A stretch of 64,000 nucleotides of DNA from positions 62,001 through 126,000 of the forward strand of contig CAVPUY010000014.1 of the NCBI GenBank assembly GCA_963709075.1. The letters are read 5' to 3'. A program made the translations under genes and the position numbers. The notes under the pieces were generated by a model that made no database searches, was not told the origin of the DNA, and saw nothing but the letters and a program-made list of their open reading frames with translations. Shown here piece by piece: positions 36,009 to 44,318 of the stretch (position 1 is the stretch's first letter; every line of letters starts with the position of its first letter). Source of the DNA: Palsa-506 sp963709075. Its GTDB lineage: Bacteria > Actinomycetota > Actinomycetes > Streptosporangiales > Streptosporangiaceae.

Positions 36009-36188
36009 GTGACGCCGGCGATGACCGTCGGGCACCTGCTGTTCGCCGCCGCCGCGACCGGCTACATCCTGGCCGGCATCGCCTTCGAGGAACGTGACCT
36101 GAAGCGCTCGCTCGGCGAGACCTACAGTTCTTATATGGCCCGCGTACCCGCGCTGATCCCCGCACTAAGGCCCAGGTCCCATGGCTGA
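36009..36188 (+). pseudogene. C-terminal remnant of an isoprenylcysteine methyltransferase-like membrane protein
   Basis: 59 codons reading TVGHLLFAAAATGYILAGIA, then FEERDLKRSLGETYSSYMARVP, which is the conserved C-terminal end (EERDL...G..Y..Y...VP) of ICMT/NnrU-type methyltransferases. An in-frame stop at 36003 lies directly upstream and no membrane helices precede it, so the first two-thirds of the gene is missing. The stop overlaps the LLM oxidoreductase start by 8 bases, which suggests the two were once an operon. Confidence 0.7.
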
Positions 36189-37104
36189 GCCAGTCCGGGT
36201 CGGCATGTTTCCGCCGTTCAGCCTGCTCGACTGGGACCAGGCGGCCGCCAGGGCGTTCCTGGCGCAGGTCGACGAGGCAGGCATCGATCATGTCTGCTGC
36301 GGGGATCATGTGAGCTTCATCGTCGGCATCGGGTTCGACGGGCTCCTGCAGGCCACGGCGCTGACGCTGCTGCACCCCAGCTTGCGCGTCTACTGCGGCC
36401 TTTACCTGCTGCCGCTGCGCCATCCCGTGCTGGTGGCCCGCCAGCTCGCGGACATCGAGCGGCTCGCCCCCGGGCGGCTCATCTTCGGCGTCGGGGTGGG
36501 CGGCGAGGATCGCCACGAAGTGTCGATCTGCGGGGTGGACCCGGCGACCAGGGGGCAGCGGATGAACGAGTGCCTCACCATCTTGCGCCAGCTGCTGACC
36601 GGTAGCGCGGTCACCTTCCATGGCACGTTCTTCGACCTCGACGAGGCGGTGATCGCCCCGCCGGCCGCGGCGATTCCGATCACCGTCGGCGGCCGCTCGG
36701 ACGCGGCGATCAGGCGGGCGGGCCGGCTCGGTGACGGCTGGCTCGGCATCTGGAACTCGCCCCGGCGGTTCGCCGCCGCGGTCGAGATAGCGGCGCAGGA
36801 GGCGGCCCGCGCGGGGCGGCCGGATCCGCCCGCCCGGCACGCCATGCAGGTGTGGTGCGGGCTTGCGGACTCGAAAGAGGCGGCCCGCGCCTGCCTGGCG
36901 CCGGCCATGCAGGCCTTCTACCAGCTCCCGTTCGAGCGCTTCGAGCGTTACTGCCCCTACGGCACCGCCGCCGACGTCGCCGAGTTCCTCGCGCCGTATG
37001 CCGAGGCCGGCTGCACGGAATTCAACCTCATCCCGCAGTCGCCCGGCCACGACCTGGCCATCGCCGGCACGGCCGCCGTGCGGAACCTGCTGACCCGGGT
37101 GTGA
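36181..37104 (+). CDS. LLM-class (F420-type) flavin-dependent oxidoreductase
   Basis: 307 residues with the luciferase-like TIM barrel: VGMFPPFSLLDWDQAA, DEAGIDHVCCGDHVSF, LYLLPLRHPVLVARQLADIE and RLIFGVGVGGEDRHEV. These are landmarks of the coenzyme F420-dependent subgroup in actinobacteria. The C-terminus ADVAEFLAPYAEAGCTEFNL is typical. The substrate is unknown. The start overlaps a decayed methyltransferase remnant. The 3' end overlaps antisense with the doubtful tail of the next gene. Confidence 0.9.
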   Translation: MAEPVRVGMFPPFSLLDWDQAAARAFLAQVDEAGIDHVCCGDHVSFIVGIGFDGLLQATALTLLHPSLRVYCGLYLLPLRHPVLVARQLADIERLAPGRLIFGVGVGGEDRHEVSICGVDPATRGQRMNECLTILRQLLTGSAVTFHGTFFDLDEAVIAPPAAAIPITVGGRSDAAIRRAGRLGDGWLGIWNSPRRFAAAVEIAAQEAARAGRPDPPARHAMQVWCGLADSKEAARACLAPAMQAFYQLPFERFERYCPYGTAADVAEFLAPYAEAGCTEFNLIPQSPGHDLAIAGTAAVRNLLTRV

Positions 37105-37904
37105 CCGGTACCCTCGTCAGCTGCCCGGCGGCGCGGTGGCCAGCGGGCGCCCGCGGCCGGATCGCCGTAGCCGGCCGAGGCCGGCGCCGGTGTTCCCGTT
37201 AATGATGAAGGTCCTTCCCGCCCTGCCGCGCGGATCCTCCCGCAATCAGCGCAGTGCGGCCGGCGGCGTGCCCAGAAGAGCGCATGACCGCTGTCGCCCT
37301 CGGGGACGAACCCCTGCTCGGTGACCTCAAGGCCGGCCTGCTCAAGCCAGCCGCGGTAAGCTCCGGCGTCTGCCTGGCTCCACCACATGGTGGCCTGCCC
37401 GCCCAGCCAGTTCTCCTCGGCGCCGGTCCAGGCGCGCTGGCCGGCGACGGCCAGCAGCCACCCCCGCGGGCGGAGCCAGCCGCCGACGCGCCGGAGCAGG
37501 CCGGGCTGCTCGTCCAGCGGGATGTGGATGAGCGAGTACAGGCAGACGACAGCGTCGAAGGACGCGGGCCGGAATCCGGCCGTGGTCACGTCCGCCCGGA
37601 TGAACGTCCCGGCCGGAACGAGCCGGCGCGCTCGCTCGATCTGCACGTCGCTGATGTCGATCCCGGTCACCTGGTGCCCGGCCGCGGCCAGCGAGCGCGC
37701 GACGGGCACGCCGCAGCCGCAGCCGACATCGAGCACCGACGCGCCGGCCGGCAGCCGGTCCTGCAGCCCGGCCAGCCACGCGGCGTACCTGCCGGGCTCG
37801 GCGTCGTCGCTGCGGTAGCGATACGAGATGGCGTCGTAGCCCCGCCGGACCAGCTCGTGCTCCGCGTCTGCCGCCACCCGCAGCAGCCTAGGCGATGGCG
37901 GCAT
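36957..37904 (-). CDS. Class I SAM-dependent methyltransferase, C-terminus probably frameshifted
   Basis: ATG 37904. Motif I is SVLDVGCGCGVPVARSLAAA, then GHQVTGIDISDVQIERARRL, ADVTTAGFRPASFDAVVCLY, and SLIHIPLDEQPGLLRRVGGW. About 215 residues look genuine, up to GHALFWARRRP near 37255. Beyond this the frame runs on in low-complexity sequence antisense to the LLM gene. A one-base shift would end the protein at 37246, which is the more likely end. The promoter region contains tandem repeats and a long palindrome. Confidence 0.78.
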   Translation of the reverse strand: MPPSPRLLRVAADAEHELVRRGYDAISYRYRSDDAEPGRYAAWLAGLQDRLPAGASVLDVGCGCGVPVARSLAAAGHQVTGIDISDVQIERARRLVPAGTFIRADVTTAGFRPASFDAVVCLYSLIHIPLDEQPGLLRRVGGWLRPRGWLLAVAGQRAWTGAEENWLGGQATMWWSQADAGAYRGWLEQAGLEVTEQGFVPEGDSGHALFWARRRPHCADCGRIRAAGREGPSSLTGTPAPASAGYGDPAAGARWPPRRRAADEGTGHTRVSRFRTAAVPAMARSWPGDCGMRLNSVQPASAYGARNSATSAAVP

Positions 37905-37906
37905 CG

Positions 37907-38004
37907 CCGTGCTCCGGGCCGCCGGCCGTGCTCCGGGGCCGCCGGCCGTGCTCCGGGCCGCCGGCCGTGCTCCGGGGCCGCCGGCCGTGCTCCGGGGCCG
38001 CCGC
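37907..38004. repeat. Five tandem 19/20-base repeats
   Basis: Unit CCGTGCTCCGGGGCCGCCGG at 37907, 37926, 37946, 37965 and 37985, alternating between 19 and 20 bases by one G. It lies directly upstream of the methyltransferase start. There are no spacers, so this is not a CRISPR array. Confidence 0.85.
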
Positions 38005-38016
38005 CCCGGCGGCGAG

Positions 38017-38074
38017 GGTGGTGGATCGCGCGATCGCACACCTTCGAAGGTGTGCGATCGCGCGATCCACCACC
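38017..38074. repeat. 58-base perfect palindrome
   Basis: Two 29-base arms meet without a loop at the centre TTC|GAA (38045/38046). Left arm 38017-38045 begins GGTGGTGGATCGCGCGATCG; the right arm is its exact complement. It contains nested smaller palindromes (GATCGCGCGATC). It sits between divergent genes and between two tandem arrays. It could extrude as a cruciform or bind a dimeric protein symmetrically. Confidence 0.9.
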
Positions 38075-38076
38075 TT

Positions 38077-38168
38077 GAATCCCGGCCGGGCTGGACAGCG
38101 AATCCCGGCCGGGCTGGGCAGCGAATTCCGGCCGGGCTGGGCAGCGAATTCCGGCCGCGCGGAGCAGC
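38077..38168. repeat. Four tandem 23-base repeats
   Basis: Units start at 38077, 38100, 38123 and 38146 (consensus GAATTCCGGCCGGGCTGGGC plus AGC). The first two have CCC instead of TCC after GAA, and the last is diverged. They end 43 bases before the kinase start. Confidence 0.85.
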
Positions 38169-38211
38169 GGGCGCTTGGTTAACGACCGCCCGGCTGGGTA
38201 CCGGCTCGGCT

Positions 38212-39808
38212 ATGCCTCCCGTCAGCACCGTGCTGCTCGCCGGCCGGTACCAGCTCACTGACAAGATCGCCGCGGGCGGCTTCGGCGAGGTGTGGCGGGG
38301 GACCGATGTCGTGCTGGCCCGCCCGGTGGCGATCAAGCTGCTGCTGGCCGGATACGCCCAGCACGCGGAGACGCTGGCCAGGTTCCGGGCCGAGGCCAGG
38401 CACGCGGGGGCGCTGTCCCATCCGGGCATCGCGCATGTCTACGACTACTGCGAGCCTGACCCCCCGCACCCGCCGTTCCTGGTGATGGAACTCATTGACG
38501 GGCCCTCGCTGGCCCAGGTGCTGGCCGGCGGCCGGATGAGCCGGCCCGGGTGATGGACATCGTCGCCCAGACGGCGGCCGGCCTGCACGCCGCGCACCTG
38601 GCGGGGCTGGTGCACCGCGATGTGAAGCCAGGCAACCTGCTGCTCGGCCCCGGCGGCATCGTGAAGATCACCGACTTCGGCATCTCGCACGCGGCCGGAT
38701 CGGCCCCCATCACCAGCGCGGGAATGCTGGTCGGAACCCCGGGCTACCTTGCGCCAGAACGCGTCGGCGGGGCCACGGCAACTCCGGCCAGCGATCTGTA
38801 CGCCCTGGGCATTGTGGCTTACGAGTGCCTGGCAGGCGCAGCGCCGTTCGACGGGGTCGGGGTGGAGGTCGCGCTGGCGCACCGGGACCGCCCGCTGCCT
38901 GAGTTGCCGGCCACGGTGCCAGCCGACGTCGCGGCGCTGGTCATTGAGCTCACGGCCAAGCAGCCGGCGGCCGGCCGGGGAGTGCGGGCGAAGTCGCCCG
39001 CCGGGCCGCCGGGCTGCGTGACCGCCTGGCCGCCGGCCACGGCGCTCAGGATGGCCTGCCGGGCAGCCCCGCTACTGCGGCGGATAAGCGCACGCTGGGC
39101 CTGGCGCCGGTGCCGGTGCGCAGCCCGGCCGGCGGCTGGCCCAGGCAGCCCGGCGGCGAGCGGGACGCCCCGGCCGGCGGCTGGCGCGGCCAGGGCATCG
39201 CGCTGGCCGCGGCCGCGGCTGTGGCCGTGGCCGTGGCCGCGGCCGTCGTGCTCGCCTTGATACTGACCAGCGTGACCGGCCCGGCGGCACCGCCTCCGGC
39301 AGCAGTGCCATCGGCGACGTCGCGGTCCTCCTCGCCGACCGCGCAGCTGACAGAGGTGCACGCCAGCTCGCTCATCGGGCAGCCGGTCAGTGCCGTGGCC
39401 GGGCTGCGCAAGCTTGGCCTCGTGGTCCGCGTGCGCTGGCGGCCGAGTGACCGGCAGCCCCCCGGGATGGTCCTTGCCGTGCGGCCGGGCGGCCAGGTCG
39501 CGGCCGGGAGCCGGGTGCTGGTCACCGGAGCCCTTCAGCCCAGCGGCGGCAGCGGCAAGTCACACGGTCACGGGAAGGGCAACGGCAAGCCCGGTCCCCC
39601 CGGAAAAGGCAAGGCCACCGGAAAAGGCAAGGCCCCAGGTAAGCCCGGTCATGGCTCCGGCCACGGCTCCGGCAACGGCGCCGGTGAGCCTGGCGGCCCC
39701 GGTCAGGGCACGAGCGATGGCCAGGGCAACGGGAACGGCCAGGATAACGGGAACGGCCAGGGCAACGGGAACGGCCAGGGCAGCGGGAACGGCCAGGGCA
39801 GCGACTGA
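38212..39808 (+). CDS. PASTA-domain Ser/Thr protein kinase, two frameshifts
   Basis: ATG 38212. The kinase domain shows a Gly-rich loop IAAGGFGEVWRG, catalytic Lys in VAIKLL, HRDVKPGNLLLG and KITDFGISHAAG, then GTPGYLAPERV. One base is missing near 38545-38551 and another near 38960-38990, where EVARRAAGLRDRLAAG should continue. After a linker there is one membrane helix (ALAAAAAVAVAVAAAVVLAL) and one PASTA domain (LIGQPVSAVAGLRKLGLVVR). The ~90-residue tail is Gly/Asn/Gln-rich, encoded by 18-bp repeats around 39718-39804. PASTA kinases sense muropeptides and control wall growth. The domain order is standard; the tail is unusual. Confidence 0.85.
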
Positions 39809-39836
39809 TCGTTCCGGGATGCCAGGCCCGGCTCCA

Positions 39837-40319
39837 TCAGGGCGCGGCGCCGGGGTGGTTCAGCCGGGCCCGCAATCTGGCCGCGCCGATCAGCAGCCGG
39901 TCCTCAGGGATCGCGCCGGCCGTGCTCGCCGCCAGCGGGAAAGGCGCGCCCGGGCTGGGGTCATCGAGAAAGCGCGGCACCAGGTGGGTATGCAGATGGG
40001 GGAGCGAGTTGCCCAGCGTCTCGTAGTTCATCTTCAGCGGCTGGTACACGCCGATCAGCGCGCGGGCGACGGTCAGCACCTCGGCCCAGTAACCGGCTGC
40101 CTCGCCGTCGGCGAGCTCCGTCGGCTCGGTGACGTGGCGCCCCCGCCAGATGACCACCGTGTAGCCCGGCTGGACATCCGCGCGCTGCAGGTAAGCGTCG
40201 GAGTACTGGCCCGCGTGAATCCGAACGCCGTATGCATCGGACTCAATCCGGCCCTGCTCGCACATCGGGCAGCCGACGCCCCGGATAAGGTCGTCCCAGT
40301 TGCCGGGCCATTCGCTCAT
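39837..40319 (-). CDS. HIT-family protein
   Basis: 160 residues. It has the histidine triad motif HLHTHLVPRF near residue 108 and an N-terminal CPMCEQGR pair (residues ~17-20) that in this group binds zinc. The region GYTVVIWRGRHVTEPTEL is the conserved strand before the helix. HIT proteins hydrolyse nucleotide phosphoramidates or dinucleoside polyphosphates. Convergent with the kinase (28-base gap) and divergent from the STAND gene. Confidence 0.92.
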   Translation of the reverse strand: MSEWPGNWDDLIRGVGCPMCEQGRIESDAYGVRIHAGQYSDAYLQRADVQPGYTVVIWRGRHVTEPTELADGEAAGYWAEVLTVARALIGVYQPLKMNYETLGNSLPHLHTHLVPRFLDDPSPGAPFPLAASTAGAIPEDRLLIGAARLRARLNHPGAAP

Positions 40320-40504
40320 CCCGCAGCCTCCATCCTTCCGTGATCATGAAAAGCACGGGCCTCGGCCGCCGCACCGGCATCGGCCGCGCCGACGTTGGCC
40401 GCGGCGGCTATTTCCGGCGTCCGGCGGCATTGCATCATCTTCGGGGCACTCTAGACTCGGTGTCGGGACGGGCGGAGCTGACCAGCTACCGGTACGGGGG
40501 CGGA

Positions 40505-42916
40505 ATGACTCAGTCAATGGTGCAGCCAGCCTTAGGCATGGATCTGGACATCCAGGCGATCGAGCGCCAGCTGCTGGCCAGCCAGGACAGCAACGAGCTG
40601 CTGGTGCAGGGCACGGCCGGTGCAGGCAAATCGACATTGCTGCTGCACCTGGCCGGGTGCTGGCAGGAGGCTGGCCTCGTCGATGAGGTCTTCCTGTTCA
40701 GCTATGCGGACCGGGCCTGGACCAGCAGGCAGATCATCCGCGAGATCCAGAAGGTGCTGCTCGACCGGGCCGAGCAGGCCAGCGCGGAAACCATGCCGGC
40801 AGCCGCCCAGCTCGAGCAGATCGCCCAGCCGCTGCGCACGACCAGGCACCTGCTGATCCTGGACGGTGCCGAGTCGATCACAGCCGACCCGTCGGCCGTC
40901 CCGCATGCGCTGAGCGAGGCGGAGCGGCAGGAGCTCAAGACCCTGCTGGCCCGGCTGCGCGGCGGCCGCACCCTGGTGCTCATCGGCTCCCGCGAGCGTG
41001 CGGCCTGGCTGGCTGACGGCGACGCGGGGCCCGGCATCTACCCGCTGGCCGGCCTCGACCCGCAAGCCGTCGAAGCTCTGGTCGAGCGCATCCTGAGCGG
41101 CCACGACGAACCCGGCCCTGCGGTGCGCAGCTCGCTGCTCCTGCTCGCTCCGTTCACCGCGGTCATCCACACCGGCCCGATGCTGGACCGCTACACGGAG
41201 CTTCTTCAGCAGGATGAGGCGGTCAGGGCCGTCGGCCCGGTAGACCTCGCTGCCGCACTCGGCCAGGCCGTCGACGCGGGCATCGCGGCCCCGCATCCGG
41301 AGTTCGGCTACCTGATCCAGGTCCAGCCGGCGCTTTCCGGCTTCCTCCGCCGCCGCCTGCGCGACCAGCCAGCCCTTCGCAGCGCCGCCGACCAGGCGCA
41401 TTACCAGATCTACAGCGAGCTCGGCGCAAAGCTCAACGGAATGCTGATCTCTCCTGACAGCCCGCAGCAGCGAGCGGCCGGCCATGCCGCAACCCGAGCC
41501 GAGTACGCGAACCTGGCCGCCGCCCTGGCGCACGGCCTGCGCACCGGCCAGCCGATCCTGGCTGTCGCCGAGCCGCTTGCCGACTACCTGGCTCAAGCCC
41601 AGCTGCACGACGGCCGCCGGATGCTACTCGACGAAGCGATTGCCGCCTGCCCTCAGCGCGACGGCGGAACAGGCCGAAGCGAGCTCGTGACGCTCCACGA
41701 CCTGGCCGGCCGCACCGCCGTTGACCAGCATCGCCTGGACGACGCCAGGAAACAGTTCGAGGCCGTGCTGCGGCTGGCCGGCGATCGCGACAACCTGGAC
41801 CGCGCCACCGGCGCTCATCATCAGCTCGGCCTGATCGCCCAGCACCAGCGGCGATACGGGCAGGCCGAAGCCAGCTATCACCGGGCCCTCAGCATCAAGC
41901 TGCAGCTCGGCGATCAGCTCGGCGCCGCGGATACCTACCATCAGCTCGGCATTCTGGCTCAGGACCGGCGGCGGTACGCCGAAGCCGAGGCCAGCTACCA
42001 GAGCGCGCTCAGCGCCTTTCTTGAGCATGGTGATCAGTGCGGCGTCGCGGATACCTACTATCAGCTCGGCATTCTGGCTCAGGACCGGCGGCAGTACGCC
42101 GAAGCGGAGGCCAGCTACCGGAAGGCCCGTGCCATCTTCCTTGAGCACGATGATCAGCGCGGCGCCGCGGATACCTACCACCAGCTCGGCACAGTCGCCC
42201 AGGCCCAGGGGCGGTACGCCGAAGCGGAAGGCAGCTACCGGAAGGCCCGCGCCATCTTCCTGGACGCTGGTGACCAGCGCGGCGCCGCCGACGCCTGCCA
42301 TCAGCTCGGCCTGCTCGCCCAGGCCCAGGGACGGTACGCCGAAGCGGAAGCCAGCTACCGCACAGCCCTCGACATCAAGCTGGAATGCGGCGACCAGCAC
42401 AGCGCCGCTCTCACCTACCACCAGCTCGGCATGCTGGCCGGCGAGCAGCTGCAGTACGCCCATGCCGAAGCCAGCTACCATCAGGCCCTCGAGATCTTCG
42501 TTGAGTCCGGGGACCAGGACAGCGCCGCGAACACCCACCACCAGATCGGCATCGTCGCCAGGCAGCAGCAGCGGTACGCCCAGGCCGAGGCCAGCTACCG
42601 CAAGGCCCTGCATATTCGCCGCGACTCCGATCCTCGAGCAGCGTCGAGCACGGCCAAGCAGCTCGGCATCGTCCTGGCCAGGATCGGCCGGCACGGCGAG
42701 GCGGCCCGCGTTCGCTTGTACGCGGCAACGACGTGGCACCGGGAAACCGGAGGGTGGTCTCCGGAGCACCTGCAATGGCTCAACCGGCAACGGGGCCGCA
42801 TCGAGCCGGACGAATTCGCGGCTCTGCTGGCGGAAGAGGTTCCCGCCGATCTCGCGCAGGAACTCACCGCGGCCATCGAGGCCGCCGGGGAGCCGCAGCA
42901 CGCCGCGGACTGCTAA
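40505..42916 (+). CDS. STAND/NB-ARC-like NTPase with tandem TPRs
   Basis: 803 residues from ATG 40505 (GGGGGCGG just upstream); the frame is open to 40340, but that part lacks family features. The nucleotide-binding domain begins at once: LDIQAIERQLL, P-loop GTAGAGKST (36-44), and Walker B RHLLILDGAES (D120). A winged-helix-like segment follows (FLRRRLRDQPAL). From about residue 435 there are eight or nine 40-residue TPRs of the form YHQLG.LAQ..RRYAEAEASY. Relatives usually carry an N-terminal effector such as CHAT before the NTPase; none is present here. Such proteins act as oligomerising switches in immunity or signalling. Confidence 0.87.
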   Translation: MTQSMVQPALGMDLDIQAIERQLLASQDSNELLVQGTAGAGKSTLLLHLAGCWQEAGLVDEVFLFSYADRAWTSRQIIREIQKVLLDRAEQASAETMPAAAQLEQIAQPLRTTRHLLILDGAESITADPSAVPHALSEAERQELKTLLARLRGGRTLVLIGSRERAAWLADGDAGPGIYPLAGLDPQAVEALVERILSGHDEPGPAVRSSLLLLAPFTAVIHTGPMLDRYTELLQQDEAVRAVGPVDLAAALGQAVDAGIAAPHPEFGYLIQVQPALSGFLRRRLRDQPALRSAADQAHYQIYSELGAKLNGMLISPDSPQQRAAGHAATRAEYANLAAALAHGLRTGQPILAVAEPLADYLAQAQLHDGRRMLLDEAIAACPQRDGGTGRSELVTLHDLAGRTAVDQHRLDDARKQFEAVLRLAGDRDNLDRATGAHHQLGLIAQHQRRYGQAEASYHRALSIKLQLGDQLGAADTYHQLGILAQDRRRYAEAEASYQSALSAFLEHGDQCGVADTYYQLGILAQDRRQYAEAEASYRKARAIFLEHDDQRGAADTYHQLGTVAQAQGRYAEAEGSYRKARAIFLDAGDQRGAADACHQLGLLAQAQGRYAEAEASYRTALDIKLECGDQHSAALTYHQLGMLAGEQLQYAHAEASYHQALEIFVESGDQDSAANTHHQIGIVARQQQRYAQAEASYRKALHIRRDSDPRAASSTAKQLGIVLARIGRHGEAARVRLYAATTWHRETGGWSPEHLQWLNRQRGRIEPDEFAALLAEEVPADLAQELTAAIEAAGEPQHAADC
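41815..42614 (+). repeat. Homogenised 120-base TPR repeats
   Basis: About seven 120-base units within the STAND gene are strikingly similar at DNA level. Each contains a CATCAGCTCGGC-like start and a TACGCCGAAGC(C/G)GA segment; the third and fourth share long identical stretches. This points to recent unit duplication or gene conversion rather than ordinary TPR divergence. Confidence 0.75.
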
Positions 42917-43309
42917 GCCGGGCGGCGGCCAGCACCGACCGCTTCATGCCCGTGGAGACCCCAGGGCGCCATGCAATACCGATTATTACCCGGAGCACCC
43001 AGGCCAGCTGGCCTGCGCAACGACACGGCCAGCCAGGTCAACGAGACGGCAGGCCGGATTCGGAAGGAACGCCCGGACTGCGCTCATTCTGTGGTTATGC
43101 GACACGCGTTACAAGGTCGTGACAGGATGACGTTCGCAGGCGGGAGACCATGGCGACGCAAGGCCTTCGCTGAGGAATATTCTGCGCTGCCTTCCCCGCG
43201 GATCGCACCGTTGGCAGAGCCTGGGATTGCTCCGCGCACAAAGTCCGCAGGTCAGGTTTCGACTGTTATCGCAACACTCAGCTTCACCTAGCAATGAGGA
43301 GGCAGGCAG
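42917..43309. other. No gene seen; ribosome site for the GH12-like gene
   Basis: 393 bases without a convincing gene. GC content falls toward the right. A strong GAGGAGG ribosome site lies at 43296-43302, seven bases before the ATG at 43310. A promoter for the secreted protein is presumably within 43200-43280, but no clear hexamers were decided. Confidence 0.4.
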
Positions 43310-44290
43310 ATGCGCAAGGCAATCGTTACATTAGTCGCCGGACTACCACTCCTTTTCTCGCTCGCGCCGATTACGGCCGCTGGCGCGTCAGCCAGTTCGG
43401 CTAGCTCGGCATGCGTGACTTCCGACCTGCATGGCAATTGCGGGCCGTACTCCGCATCGAATATAATCCTGTCTGATGGTTACAACACATACGTCAGCAA
43501 CAACGGCTGGGCCTGCGGTACCCCGGGCTCGTGTGGCCGTCAGACCCTGACGGCCCATAGTGCAGGCAGCTGGTCTGTTGCTAGCCAGCAAGCGGCTGGG
43601 AATACCGCCGTTCTTACCTACCCGGATGTCATGCAAATCTTTACGAACGCCAAAGACGTAGATCCGCAAGTTTCTCACTTCGGGCATGTCTATTCTCGTT
43701 CAGCTGAATCCATGCCAGCCGTTCGGGGCCTCGATGCTGAGGCCGGATACGATATCTGGCTAAGTGGCACGAAGGGCCCTGATGAAATCATGGTCTGGGT
43801 CGACGAGGTCGGCAGGGGTACCGGCGGTGCCCGTCAAATCGGCAAGGCCACAATCTTTAATCAACTGTTCAATGTATTGGAATATGGCCATGGCGAGATT
43901 ATCTTCTCGCTCGCCCACAACGAGCAGGCTGGCACGGTTCACATTCTCCTCGACGCTGCTCTCGCTCCGCGGCACGGTTACCTCTCGGCCGTATCGCGCA
44001 TTTGCCGGCTACGACTTCGCTGGGAGATCGGCTCTACCTTCGGCTACTTCATTTCTTTCGTCATACCAGTACGGTATTCGCTTCGTCTGGGCTGGCCGGC
44101 CACCCGTGCGCCCGGTTACCGCCACCATGCTCGCGACGGCGCTAGCCATCGTGCTGGCGGCTGGGAAGTTTCTATTCCACGGGAGGCACATGGCGGTGGC
44201 CGACATCGTGCTGCAGGCGTCCGGGGCTTTGCTCGGGGCATTGCTGGCCTCGCGATTGGCACAGCGCCAGCCAGGCGGCGGCGCTGCTAG
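43310..44290 (+). CDS. Secreted GH12-like (endoglucanase-fold) protein, 3' part doubtful
   Basis: ATG 43310 with an excellent RBS. The signal peptide is RKAIVTLVAGLPLLFSLAP followed by ITAAGASA. The mature part matches the GH12 jelly roll: GYDIWLSGTKGPDEIMVWVD (nucleophile Glu in DEIM), GKATIFNQLFNVLEYGHGEI, FSLAHNEQAGTVHILLDAAL, then HGYLSA and RWEIGSTFG (second catalytic Glu). After about 44050 the frame no longer looks like the family and the DNA encodes a VanZ-like fragment in another frame. Base composition is less GC-rich than neighbours, suggesting transfer. It may act on cellulose or on the host's own glucan. Confidence 0.72.
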   Translation: MRKAIVTLVAGLPLLFSLAPITAAGASASSASSACVTSDLHGNCGPYSASNIILSDGYNTYVSNNGWACGTPGSCGRQTLTAHSAGSWSVASQQAAGNTAVLTYPDVMQIFTNAKDVDPQVSHFGHVYSRSAESMPAVRGLDAEAGYDIWLSGTKGPDEIMVWVDEVGRGTGGARQIGKATIFNQLFNVLEYGHGEIIFSLAHNEQAGTVHILLDAALAPRHGYLSAVSRICRLRLRWEIGSTFGYFISFVIPVRYSLRLGWPATRAPGYRHHARDGASHRAGGWEVSIPREAHGGGRHRAAGVRGFARGIAGLAIGTAPARRRRC

Positions 44291-44318
44291 CAGCTCCGTT
44301 GCAGGATCAGCGCCTTGA
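44106..44318 (+). pseudogene. VanZ-like C-terminal fragment
   Basis: About 70 codons in a frame different from the GH12-like ORF, reading VTATMLATALAIVLAAGKF and then FHGRHMAVADIVLQASGALL. This has the VanZ end pattern (E/A..K.....GR..D..D..L...GA..G). No start or N-terminal helices are present. It overlaps the 3' part of the GH12-like ORF and ends antisense to the YdcF gene. Confidence 0.35.

Noticed and set aside
37907..38168. CRISPR array
   Set aside because: The repeats are directly tandem with no spacers, two different units are present, and there are no cas genes.
43764..44105. In-frame upstream part of the VanZ-like fragment
   Set aside because: This stretch is the +1 shadow of the GH12-like core and has no membrane helices, so only 44106-44318 is kept as a fragment.
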